Shown one piece after another: positions 1 through 11,008 of a stretch of 64,000 bases of DNA. A model generated the notes under the pieces. It was not told the DNA's origin, did not search any database, and was given only the letters and a program-made list of their open reading frames with translations. Numbering within the stretch: position 1 is the stretch's first letter; every line of letters starts with the position of its first letter. The position numbers and the translations under genes are program-made. This DNA is from Artemisia argyi (Eukaryota > Streptophyta > Magnoliopsida > Asterales > Asteraceae), in contig CM060709.1 in the NCBI GenBank assembly GCA_030686995.1, positions 306,485,857 through 306,549,856 of the forward strand, read 5' to 3'.

Positions 1-480
1 TTTTGATGAACTTATACATGTCTTTATTATACCATATATATTAGCAGTGGGTTGTGAACACACAGGTTGCAAGTCTCTTATGGCGGGACTTGCAACTGAG
101 TGGATTCTCAATGCCTTTGCTGTGTGAACATTCTTTAAGGCTTTTCAACTATTTTAAGACAAACTCTATGAACTCACCAACCATTGTGTTGACACTTTAG
201 CATGTTTGTCTCAGGTCTATAAGGTGATAGCTGTTGCATGGAGCATAGAGTCGCTTGGCATGTTTTGAAGACTTATGCTTTTATCTTTACCATTCGATAT
301 GTTTTAAAACTCTTATGTATTGTATTATGGAACTCAAGTTTGTAACTCGAAACTTATTAATCGAATGGTCACTTTTCAAAACGTCTCATTTAGAGTTCGT
401 TTTCTATACCTTGTACTTTGTATTATGAAGTAGCACCCCTATGACACAGTCTTCCACTACGATATTTTGGGGGTGTTACA
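1..480 (+). mobile_element. 3' end of a Tekay-like LTR (runs off left edge)
   Basis: No ORF of note. The stretch ends in GGGGGTGTTACA at 469-480, the same terminus as the complete LTRs at 7346 and 14322. The ~120 bp before it resemble their U5 (AAAACGTCTC..., GTTTTCTATA, TATGAAGTA followed by a C-rich run), though more diverged. It is read as the 3' end of a related, not identical, LTR whose start lies outside the window. The next base starts a different part of an LTR with no PBS, so this is a broken junction rather than an element's internal boundary. Confidence 0.6.
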
Positions 481-712
481 ACATCTAACCACCCAAGAAA
501 GTAGGTGGATTACCTACTTGTCACCTCCTTCCCCAAACCGCCTCCCTCGACTCATTTCCACCACAACCGGCCTATGGCGCCCCCTAGCTACCACCATAGC
601 TGCTCCTCATCACCACCTAAACCTGACGCACCATCCCATAGCTTATCTTAGTCAACTCTCCCCCTCCACGACACCTAGCAACCCATGCCTTAGTCGCTAC
701 TCCATACGCGAG

Positions 713-720
713 TATAAATA
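713..720 (+). promoter_or_regulatory. TATA box in LTR copy 1
   Basis: TATAAATA follows GCGAG and precedes a CCCCTCCCC pyrimidine run. The same block occurs at the equivalent place in both other copies, marking the LTR promoter and the U3/R side. Confidence 0.6.
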
Positions 721-1589
721 CCCCTCCCCTCCCCTTCATTTCTCTTCACACCTTTCTCTCCTCTCTACCTCATACCTTTCTATAACATAAGACCCTTAGA
801 AGCTTTATAGAACGAGTAGCGAAGCCCTGGCCTAGTCGAGTTGTGGTTTGAGCTGAAAGAAACCCTAGAAACCCATAAACCCTTGTTAACCCTTGCACGA
901 CCTAGGTAAGCCTTAGTTTTCGTTATAGGAGTCTTAGAATAGACCTAGGATATTTAGAATAAGTTTTAGAAACCATAGGATAACCTTAAACCTTCCCGTT
1001 TGCATGCTTTTTTTTCGTAACCCTAGATATAGTCGAATTGCATGTTTACATGTGATATAGCTTATTCTCATGATATAATCTGAACTATATGACTTATTTG
1101 AACTTATATGAGCTAAACATAAGCTTAGAAACTTAATTGCTATGTTAAAATATGAATTACATGCATTTAGGATTAGTTTTGCAAAACTTTACATGCGTAG
1201 GGGTATATATTGTAAATTCATGAAACTATAAAGTCTAGGGACTATTTTTGAAATTTCCTAGAAGTTATAAGTGTAAGGACTAATTTTGTAAAGTATTAAC
1301 ACCTTAGGAATAAAACTAAAACAAGTTATAAACTAAAAAGGACTAATATTGCAAATACTATAAAGTTAAGGGTAAAAAGGGTAAATAATGAAAGTTAGTA
1401 TAGGTTAGGGACTATTTTTGTCATTTCCCTAAAATATATAAGTATAGGGACTAAATGTGCAAAAGTTAGAAAGTTATATGCTTAATTGTTAAAAGTTTAT
1501 AAGTATAGGGTAGAAAATGTAAACATGTAAACTTAAAGGGTAAAAATGGACTATTTTCATATAAATATAGAACCCATTTAAGTTAGAAG

Positions 1590-1935
1590 CATAACACAAT
1601 ACTAGGGAGCTTCATGCGAGGAGTACTATGTGGATATTTCATTTTGACGAGTTTGCTGGGTTTACGAATTAAAGTGCCCTGGCTCCTCAAATGATTATTG
1701 CATTTACTTCTGAGTTATGATGGCCCGAACGGTGTTATGTTATAACTAAAACCCTAATAACAACTTAACTCATTAGTAGGGAGCTTTGTGTGAGGAGTAT
1801 TAACTTTTGAATTATGATGGCCCGAATGGTATTATGTTAATAACATAATACAATAGTAGGGAGCTTCATGTGAGGAGTCATATACTTCTGAATTACGATG
1901 GCCCGAACGGTATTATGTTATATATAAAAATCTAA
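1590..1935 (+). repeat. Sub-repeat cluster in LTR copy 1
   Basis: Three direct copies of a unit run from 'tagtagggagctt' through 'gaggagt' to 'gatggcccgaa.ggt.ttatgtta'. They start near 1600, 1775 and 1857, the first longer than the others. The same cluster recurs at about 6027-6345 and 13003-13325, so it is an intrinsic part of this LTR family. Confidence 0.65.
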
Positions 1936-3392
1936 TAGTAATTAGTTAAGAAAAGCTAGACTAAGACTTGACATACACACACCTACACTACCCCCAGGAT
2001 ACGTGAGTGAGTTTTCTAAGCCCCTACTTTACTTACCTTAAGACACAGGTGAGTTTTCATAGCCTCACTTTTAAATGTTTTACAACCCTGTGAGGGGGAT
2101 ACATGCTTTAAACTGAATACAAGTCTTCTCCCTTGGTTATTGCACGAGTAAACTATCTGCCATCATTACATAACCAAAATTCATGAATCGAATCGTTTGG
2201 GATATTTTACCCACGCGAACGCGAATATAGTTGGTATATCTTTTATTGGAGTTTGACAACTCCCGTTGGTATTAACATCTTACTGGATGGTACCAATAAG
2301 TACTATATTTGAACCCACTGAAGGATTAACTTTGGCAAGTTATCCTTCCTGTCCCCTCATGGTTTGGTCTGCAGACCCCATGACCCGGACTGTTAACATG
2401 TGGTTCATGAGCTTAGTGCAATAGGGTTTAGTAAGCACACAGACTACTTAAGCCTTGAGACTTAGGATTACAACAACACCATAATAAGTAATCTACCAAT
2501 CTAACACACTGAATATATCACAAAACCCTAATAAACCTTAATTAAACCCTAATTAGGTCTATGTATTTATTAAACTCTATATGCTTAACTTAACTAGTTT
2601 GAAAGTATCCAAGGCTTAAATATGAGTTACCTTAGAAATATTAGGATTCCTTAGGACCATTATGCACTAGTACAACCCCTTAGAACTTAGGTACAAGTCC
2701 CTTAAGCACAAAACCATAACTAAGTCACAACTTCCTAGAATTAGGTCTAAACTATCCCAAAACTTCACCATAGGTTACCACCACCTAGTATAAGCCTCTT
2801 AGAACCTAGGATTAGTCATTAGGCACTCATAGGACACTAATCTAGGCACCAAACCATAGGATAAACCCTAATCTCCCACTAAACACAAATAGATCATTTA
2901 GGTCACAAAATTAGGTCAAACCTTCCCAAATCTTTCCCATAAGCTACCATCATTTAGTATAAGCCCCTTAGGACTTAGGATTAGTCACTAAACACTCTTA
3001 GGAACCTAACCTACGTACAAAACCTTAGGTAAACCCCTAAACTCTCACTAAGTAAAACTAGGTACAAACTTAACATAAACTAGTAAAACCTAAACATAAT
3101 CACCTCAAACACCTCAACAAAGCACCCTAGCACCTTTCCCTAACTAAGCTAGCACCCTAGCACCTCAAAATCACCCACACAAGTAGGTGCATCACCTACT
3201 TGTCACCACCTTGCCCAAACTGCCTCCCTCGGCCTTTCACCACCACAACCGGCCTATCTTAGCCCCCTAGCTACCTCCTAGCTCCTCCTCATCACCTCCT
3301 AGACCAGCCACACCACCCTATAGCCTTGCTTATTCGACCTACCCCCTCGACACATGGCAGCCCCTTTACTTGGTCGTTACTCCTTACGCGGG

Positions 3393-3400
3393 TATAAATA
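3393..3400 (+). promoter_or_regulatory. TATA box of the 5' LTR
   Basis: TATAAATA sits within the block 'tacgcgggtataaatacccc', conserved with positions 713 and 12127. Confidence 0.65.
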
Positions 3401-4241
3401 CCCCCTCCTCCGTCCATTCTTCCTCACACCTCTTCCCCTCTTTACCTTACATACATTTAGTAGTACTAAGTCCCTAGAAATCGAGTATAGAAGCTTGGGT
3501 AGTATCGAGTTGTGGTTTTGGCCGAGAGATCCCCTAGAAACCCTAAAACCCTCGTTAAACCTTCCCTAGACAAGTAAGCCTTCATTTCTAGTTTCTTTAG
3601 CTTTAGTTTAGTCTTAGGATAGTATTTAGATGCCTTAGATCTCCTAGGAATCGATGCCTAAGCCTTGGTCATAATCATTTGCTAGTTTACTTATTAAAAA
3701 CACTAATTATAGATAACACCCTAAATACATGCTATAAGTCCTTTTCATAAGCCCTAAGCTAGGTTAGATAACTTAAATAAGCTAATATTAGTTAAAAATA
3801 AGCTAGGAAACTTAGTTCTTACATAAAAATATAGTTTACATGCATTTAGGACTAGTTTTGCAAAACTTTACATGCATAAGGTCATATATCATAAATTCCT
3901 AAAACTATAAAGTTTAGGGACTGTTTTTGAAATTTCCTAGAAGTTTATAAGTGTAAGGAGTCATTTTGCAAAATATTAAAACCTTAGGATAGAAACTAAA
4001 ATAAGTTATAAACTAAAAAGGACTAGTTATGCAAATATTATAAAGTTAATGGTCTAAATAGTAAATATAGAAAACATATGAGTCTAAGGGTTAATTATGT
4101 CATTTTCTAAAAATATATAAGTCTAGGGACTAATTGTGTCAAGTATAAATAGTTATAAGTATAAATAACATAAGTATTATAAGTTTAGGGTAGAAAATGT
4201 AAATATATAAACTATAAGGGTATAAAGTATATATATATATA

Positions 4242-5921
4242 CTAGATTTCGAAGCCAGCCCGATAGGCGGGCATGAATTGTAATTATTCTTTTGATGATA
4301 TTTGTTAACGGAAATCCATTTTCAAGTACAGGGGACTTATGTATACTTACTGAAATAGTAAGCATTTAGAGTAAGAATTAAAAATTTATTGTTTGTCTAA
4401 TTTGTCTAACTTAATTTATATACAAATTATATTATGTAAATTTTAAAAAACCGAATTCCTTTAGAAAATGTAGGCAATATTTTTGAGTGTTTGAATCAAA
4501 TCCTCATGCAAACTGTAAATGGGAACTAATGCTTCAAAAAACACGCCATCATGATAGCCATAATGGTAGTCTCTCAAAGATGTCTCACATTTACCAAACT
4601 ATTAGTTTCGACCATCTCAATACACCGTTCTTGTTAAAAAAGAAAATGTAAACTATAATAAAGATAAATATTATTAGACACAATAATTGAAATACACAAA
4701 TGTCATGTCATGCTTGATGCCTACATACACACAAATGTAAAAGTTAAAAAACTTAAATGTTGTAAAACTTAATTAAAAGGCATAATGAGTCAGCGTATAT
4801 ATTGTTCCTCATCGGCTCCTTCAAAGAAGTATTCATGTTTTAGACTTTGGTAAAATGTCAAGTAATTCCACTGCTAATTACTTGAGGAAGCCAATGGCCA
4901 AGAAGAACTCATTTTAGCTGCAAATAACGGGGAGAAACAAAATTAAACAACACTAACGGAAGGATATAAATATGTTTAAAAAAAAAAGCAAAACGAAATG
5001 AGATTTATCAAACTGATGTACCAACAGATAGAAAAAACCATTTCTGTTATAAATTAAAATGATCAGAATGATGTAATTGACATCTTAAATGGGCACAAAT
5101 AGTAGATTAAAAAAATCATTTTTTTCTATAATATACCAAGTTACACATTACGATAGTGGTTTATCTATTTTATACTAATTTATCATGTGAATTATACTAT
5201 TTTATACTAATTTATCTATTATCTATATAACAGGTCCTTTGGATTCAGAAATTATATTATCTCGATTAAAAGTGTGACTATAACATAGAATATAGTCTCG
5301 ATTAAAAGCATGAGTATAATATCTATACCAAAATCATATAGTTATATCCATATAAGAGGTATGTTGGATTCGGAAATTCTATAAGAATTGAACTATTTTA
5401 ATAAGTCGAATCAAGGATTTATACGTGTTTACCTCATTATTCTTCACACAACTCTGTACGATCAAACTTATATTGAGTAAAAGAGTGTACGACTAATCAG
5501 CTCGGTTTCTTATAAAAAAACCTGGAAAACCCAAACCTCTGGCACTTATCTATGTATTATTTTGAAAAACGATAAAAGAAGATTTATACTTAGCGGCCAT
5601 TGTTCTAGCCTCGTCGACCTGAAGACTGATGTATATAAGGCGCAATAATAGTGAGCTGTAATCCTCCCATAAAAAAACATGAATAATAATTATAAGTAAC
5701 ATATTCAAGTTTAGAAACCAAATATGAAAATTATGGTTTTAATGCACTTATACAAATTTCGACATGCTTAACTTTAGTCCTAACAGTTTGTGGTGCGTTT
5801 CAGTTGACTAACTCATAATACCATATGTGCATGTGGTGTGTCTAAGGGGGTGTTTGATTTCAACTTAATTGATTTAATATGAAAAAAACTGAATTAATTA
5901 AGTCATATGAAATCTATTTGC

Positions 5922-6001
<80 letters not shown>
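4242..6001 (-). mobile_element. Insertion in the 5' LTR with a Helitron-like 3' end (minus strand)
   Basis: The 3' LTR has a short AT stretch where this copy has ~1.75 kb of extra DNA. Read on the minus strand, the left edge has a GCCCG/CGGGC hairpin (4258-4272), a 12-nt spacer and CTAG followed by T (4242-4245). That is the known Helitron 3' signature: hairpin, short spacer, CTRR, insertion between A and T. The expected TC-type 5' end was not found. The right edge dissolves into an (AT)n run at 5925-6001. No Rep/helicase coding is present, so at most this is a non-autonomous copy. The interior is AT-rich with no ORF. Confidence 0.45.
5925..6001. repeat. (AT)n microsatellite
   Basis: About 77 bp of uninterrupted AT dinucleotides lie at the right border of the insertion in the 5' LTR. 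Copy number may be unreliable in assembly. Confidence 0.95.
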
Positions 6002-6002
<1 letters not shown>

Positions 6003-7349
6003 CCTAAATAAAGTTAGAAATATAATACAATAGTAGGGAGCTTCATGTGAGGAGTACCATGTGGATATTTTGTTTTGACGAGTTTGTTGCGTTTAAGAAT
6101 TAAAGTGCCCTGGCTCCTCAAACGATTATTGCATGTACTTCTGAATTATAATGCCCCGAATGGTGTTATGGTTATAACTTAACTTAATAACAATATAGCT
6201 CAATAGTAGGGAGCTTCACGTGAGGAGTATTAATTTCTGAATTATGATGGCCCGAACGGTATTATGTTGATAACATATTACAATAGTAGGAAGCTTCATG
6301 TGAGAAGTCATATACTTTGGGATTGTGATGGCCCGAATGGTGTTATATTATATCTAAAATATTAACAAACCTAAGAATGATAACTTAAACAAGATAACTA
6401 AAGCTTGACATACATCCAAACCTACAACATACTAGGATACGTGAGTAAGGTAGTCTAGTTCCCGAGTCACTTTTTGCATCAATTAAATTTCCCTAAGCCC
6501 AAGTGAGTTCATAGCCTCATACTCTTTTAAAAACTTCCACTCTATATGCTTTACAAACCCTGTGAGGTGGATACATGCAACTTGCTTTACTTAAAACCGA
6601 ATACAAGTCTTTTTCTTTGGTTGTTGCACGAGTGAACTAACTGCCACCACTACATAACCAAAATTCATGAATCTAATCGTTTGGGATATTTTACCCACGT
6701 GAACGCGAATATAGTTGATAGATCTATTGGAGTTTGACAACTCCCGTTGGTATTAACATCTTTCTGGATGGTACCAATAAGTACTATATTTGAACCCACT
6801 GAAGGATTAACTTTGGCAAGTTATCCTTCCCATCCCCTCATGGTTGGGTCTGCAGCCCCCATGACCCGGATTGTTAAAGTGTGGTTCATGAGCTTAGTGC
6901 AACATACCCCACTCATGATAATTGTGCATGCATCACAATTATCACATACACACTACATTTTCCCAGATGGGTGTAACAACGGAACCCAGGGAACTTGTAT
7001 TCACTAACACTTAAACCTATGACTCTTACTCAACACCTAGTGTTGACTTTTAAGCATCTATTCTAGGTATATCACTCCCATGGAGTTATGGCAGAAGGAG
7101 GCACTAAACTCGGAGGACTTTCAAACCGGTTATCATTCAAACATAACTTAACACCTAGATTTTTGGGACCTCATCAAAAGTAAAAGTATATCTTTTACAA
7201 ATAAAACTCTGATAATTAAATGAATGATAACTAAATTTCTAAAACGTCTCTTTTCGAGTCGTTTTCTATAATTGTAACTGTGATTATATGAAGTAATACC
7301 CCAAACACTTAATCTGCTGCGATCAGTGAAAAATGGGGGTGTTACAGAT

Positions 7350-7361
7350 TGGCATCAGAGC
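7350..7361 (+). other. Primer binding site (tRNA-Met type)
   Basis: TGGCATCAGAGC starts 4 bases after the LTR end. It differs at one base from TGGTATCAGAGC, the complement of the initiator Met tRNA 3' end. It fixes the 5' LTR boundary and the element's orientation. Confidence 0.75.
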
Positions 7362-7529
7362 TTCAGTTGTAGAGAACAAGGTCAAAACCGAAACTACAAC
7401 TATTTATCCTAAACCCGAGAAAGTCCTCAGTTGCTCTGCCATCCTCCGTAACTATACGTGCTAAGGTTAGTATAATAATTACCTACTTATCTGCTAAATG
7501 ATTTATAGCATTTTCATTATTATATAGTT

Positions 7530-7904
7530 ATGTCTACTCCCCACTACTCCACCCCCATCTCATCTAGTTTACATCCGGAGAATGATCTTCCCTCTCCGAA
7601 TGTACTAGATTATTCCCCTAAACCCTATATTCCCAATCACTTAGAAGACTCTAGGAATAGTTTAGATATACCTTCACCCTTAGGATATACACCTCTTTTA
7701 GATAACCCTCATTTAAAACACTTAAGAGATTTCTATGCTAAGGCATCATCTATTCCTCCCCTAAAACCTGTTATACACCCACCATTCCCCACATCTAGAT
7801 TAGAACCCCATGGTTTCTTTCTCTCTAGAGAACCATGTATACCTAGAAACCCTATCCCTACTTATACCCCTAGATATGACCTTTGGCAACCCTACACTTT
7901 ATGA
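7530..7904 (+). pseudogene. Possible gag-leader remnant of the Tekay-like element
   Basis: A 124-codon open frame starts ~180 bp downstream of the primer binding site, the usual gag position. The product is rich in proline and serine, with repeated 'P-x-P/Y-x-P' patterns. No capsid motif, zinc knuckle or protease triad is seen. The reading frame continues past its stop into DNA with further TAG stops. It may be a truncated structural protein or simply an open leader; function not recognised. Confidence 0.3.
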
Positions 7905-10447
7905 CCTACCCTTACTTAGTAAACCCTCCCATTTTATCTTGGAAAGATGAATTTGGAGAAAACCCCTCTAGGACAACTTTAGAAAACGAGTAAAATCAAT
8001 TAGAGGAAATTTTAAATAACTTAGATGAAATTTTTCTTGACCTTTTTGAGAATATAGAAAAAGGTCATGATAATAACTTAGGTAATCAACCTGACTATAA
8101 TAGTTTAAGAAATACCTTACAAGAAAATCATTTTAAAGTATCTAAAGTATAGAAAAACTAAATGAAACACCACCATAAAATAGCCTTTGCTCGCTTTAGG
8201 ATCTATACTTTAGAAAAGATAATAGATAATGATGAGGAAAATCATCAATCAAACCTAGAAAACACAAACTCTTGGAATTAGGAAAACCTTAGAAACCCCT
8301 AAGTTATATGCCTTTTATACCCTAGAATAGTCAGTACCTATACAGAAAGAGAGGCCTTCCTGTACGAGTAGTGAAGAACTAAACGAGACTTTTGTGATAT
8401 GTAAGATAGGAAATCAATAAAATAGGTTAGGTTTTAGAAACTACCTAGTGCCCCTTAATTAGGATAAATTAGATAAACTAGATTTAGGTATACCTTTCCA
8501 ACATTACCTTAGGTCATCCCTAACCTAATAGTAACCCTTTAGGAAAATAGATATAACCCCTAGAACATGACAAGTTAGGTACTTGTTATAACCTACCCGT
8601 AACCCTTACCCCTAGGAATTTAGGAAAAACTACCCAGATGCCTTAGATACATGGAATCTCTAAATTGCTTTAAACTCCCCTTATACTTCCTCCATTCCTA
8701 AAAACCCAATTTCCTTCAAACACTCCCCTTATCAATGGTGAGAATTCTTATTCTACATCATAGAGATCTAAATTCTTTCTCCTTTGAACTCTAAATCTTC
8801 ACTACTTCCTTAGCTTTCTTAAGCTATTTCCTTCCTAGTTAGAGATTCTACCCCTAACTATCCCATATGCAAATATATGATAGTCATATACAAGCATATT
8901 CCTATCCTTTTCCTCTTTATTTCCTTAGATTACTATGATTTTTCCAAGTTAGTTTTCCCTATTCCCTTAGAAAAACCCAAACCATATTTAGGATTCCCAT
9001 ATTTGAGGTTAGAAATAACATTAGGATATCTCTAGGAAACATAAAACTTAAATATAGAATACCTTAGATTACTAAGATAGGCTATTTAAGAAACCCTTGA
9101 GGAATTAGAAAAAAATAGGATTAGGAATCTTTAAGGTTTTATAGGTTAGAAACCAAAATCCCTACCCCAATAAATAGAAAAATTAGGAAGACATCCCTAT
9201 AAGACAGGATTTAGCCTAGAAATTCATTAGAACTAGAACCTAGATTAGATATAAGGAATATTAGGAAAAACATAGGATTAAGTAGTAAAACCTCCACCTT
9301 AAGCTATAAAACCCCTAGTTTAGGATAGAAACATTAGCAAAGCTTCTACCATATAGGTATAAGTAGTTTTAGGATAAAAAAAAAATTGTCCTTACCTAGT
9401 CTCTTAGGATACCTACATATATATTTGAGGATTTTAGATTACATCTTAGGATTTGATATTTCTTAGAATACCCTTTAGGAAAGTTCACTTAAGAGATACT
9501 ATGGATTCTACCCTAGCTGGTTTCAAGTACCTAGGAATAGTAATACTTATAATAATAGTAATAATGGTAGTAATAGACAACTTAAAACAAAAGAGAAAAC
9601 CCGAAACTACACCTAAGAATAGGGATACTCCTAGTAAACCCTTAGAAAAGAAAACACCTAGACATACACCCTCTTTAGAACCCTCTACTTCAATAGAACC
9701 AAACACCTCACCCCTAGAAATTAGGATTAGTTAGGAAAAACTAGAAGAGCCTTAGGAGGAAAACCACTTTTGGAAAGAATCTAGTTAATCTAAAAACTCC
9801 ATTAGGATACTATCTTTCAAGTATCCTATACTCTTACTCTTCCGTTTAATCCTATCCTTCTGTTTTCTCTCCTTCTACCATTTAGATCCCGTTTAAATCT
9901 CCTTCTCCCGCCTTTTTCTCACTCTTCCATTTAAAATCCCATTTTCCCGCCTTTTCCCACTCTCCTATTAAAATCCTACTCTTCCGTTTTCCCCACTCTA
10001 CTGTTTAATCTTATACCCCTATACTTTTCCACTTCACCTATTTTTACCCTTCCATCCTTTCATTATCACCCATTTCTTCATACCCTCTTATTTCATCCCT
10101 TTCCTCCTTTCTTCTTTCTCACTCCTTCCTATAAAAATCCCTCATTCCATTTCCTTCCATCCTTTTTATCCCTCCTTCATTTTACACTCTATTTTCTTCT
10201 CTCTATATTCTCTCCTTAACTCATCCTACAATGTTCTAAAGGTAGAACTTGTATTTCTCGTCATATCACAAGATTCTATTAGTTAGAACTTGTAAGAATA
10301 TCTACATCGAACTGGAATCCTCATTATGTTCGAGAATGACATTAAATCTCGCTTTGCAAAAGTTGCAAAAATGAGATCTTCAACGCCCGTCATTCTAGTC
10401 ATAACATGGAAATTTACCATGTGGCAAGTTGCTAAAGAGGAATACTA

Positions 10448-10593
10448 TAGAACTTGTCTCTATCATTACTAGAACTTGTCTCTATCAAGACTAGAACTTG
10501 TCACTATCGTGACTAGAATTTACCTCTACCATAGCTAGAACTTGTCTCCACCATGACTAGAACTAGTCTTCATCATGGTTGAAACTTGTCTCC
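10448..10593 (+). repeat. 22-bp minisatellite, about 6.7 units
   Basis: Unit of the type TAGAACTTGTCTCTATCATGAC repeats head-to-tail with point differences. Near 10250 and 10285 single 'agaacttgta' pieces suggest the seed sequence. It lies in the interior, ~420 bp before the 3' LTR. Confidence 0.8.
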
Positions 10594-10993
10594 AAAATAT
10601 TCCCGTACCACATTTCCTTAAGTGTGGTAAAATCTCTTCATTTTACGCCAATACTACTTAAGGATATTTATAATAACTATCCTATTAAAATGAACTAGGA
10701 CGCTTCTTCATTTTTATGAGAAAGTTATAAATCAAATAGATTATGAATTTGTAATCTTGTTTATAAATATTGGGACGCCTTTATTGGTAATTAATGAGAT
10801 ATAAATGAATAAGCCTAAGTATCTAGCAATTGTGCTAGCATTTCCTACTCCGCTTGTGCAAATCACCCCTTCTTTTTATACCATTCTTCTTTGGTATCAA
10901 AAATTCTTCCCTACAACTCTCTTCTTCTTATCTTTCTCGACTTATTCTTTCCCCTACTCCTACAATTATCTAAATCTCGGGATGAGATTTCTT

Positions 10994-11008
10994 CTAAAGG
11001 GGTAAGAC
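10994..11008 (+). other. Polypurine tract before the 3' LTR
   Basis: TAAAGGGGTAAGAC lies directly against the LTR start TGTAACAACCC at 11009. The preceding CTCGGGATGAGATTTCTTC is the conserved lead-in seen in Tekay-type elements (from memory). Confidence 0.65.

Larger units (their letters stand above)
481..2463 (+). mobile_element. Tekay-like LTR fragment, copy 1 (central part)
   Basis: This aligns by eye with 3180-6900 (minus the insertion at 4242-6001) and with 11920-13870 of the two LTRs downstream. It contains the same promoter block (GTATAAATACCCC), the same run of 'gggactattttt/aaagttataag' semi-repeats and the same sub-repeat cluster. It lacks the LTR's first ~0.9 kb and the last ~450 bp after 'ttcatgagcttagtg'. 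The junction with the next LTR copy is somewhere in 2425-2463. No coding capacity is seen. It is probably a recombination or deletion product between neighbouring LTRs. Confidence 0.65.
2464..7346 (+). mobile_element. 5' LTR of the Tekay-like element (5'-truncated, interrupted)
   Basis: It matches the 3' LTR from about 11195 onward and ends in GGGGGTGTTACA. Without the insertion at 4242-6001 its length is ~3.1 kb, as expected for the 3.3-kb 3' LTR minus its missing first ~180 bp. The LTR promoter TATAAATA lies at 3393-3400. Non-coding; the small ORFs within it are chance. Confidence 0.75.
7347..11008 (+). mobile_element. Interior of the Tekay-like element
   Basis: The only sizeable open stretch is 7530-7904 (124 codons, MSTPHYSTPIS start, rich in Pro and Ser). 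It begins ~180 bp after the primer site, where gag is expected, but no gag motif or zinc knuckle is visible. From 7905 to 9450 the DNA reads like a decayed Lys/Asn/Leu-rich coding sequence with many TAG stops. A short open stretch at 9453-9734 has a hydrophobic segment but no known domain. 9830-10230 is strongly pyrimidine-rich (TTCCCGCCTTTT-type blocks). 10448-10593 is a minisatellite. Confidence 0.5.

Noticed and set aside
7350..7361. tRNA gene near the primer binding sites
   Set aside because: Only the short complement of a tRNA 3' end is present; no cloverleaf sequence was found.
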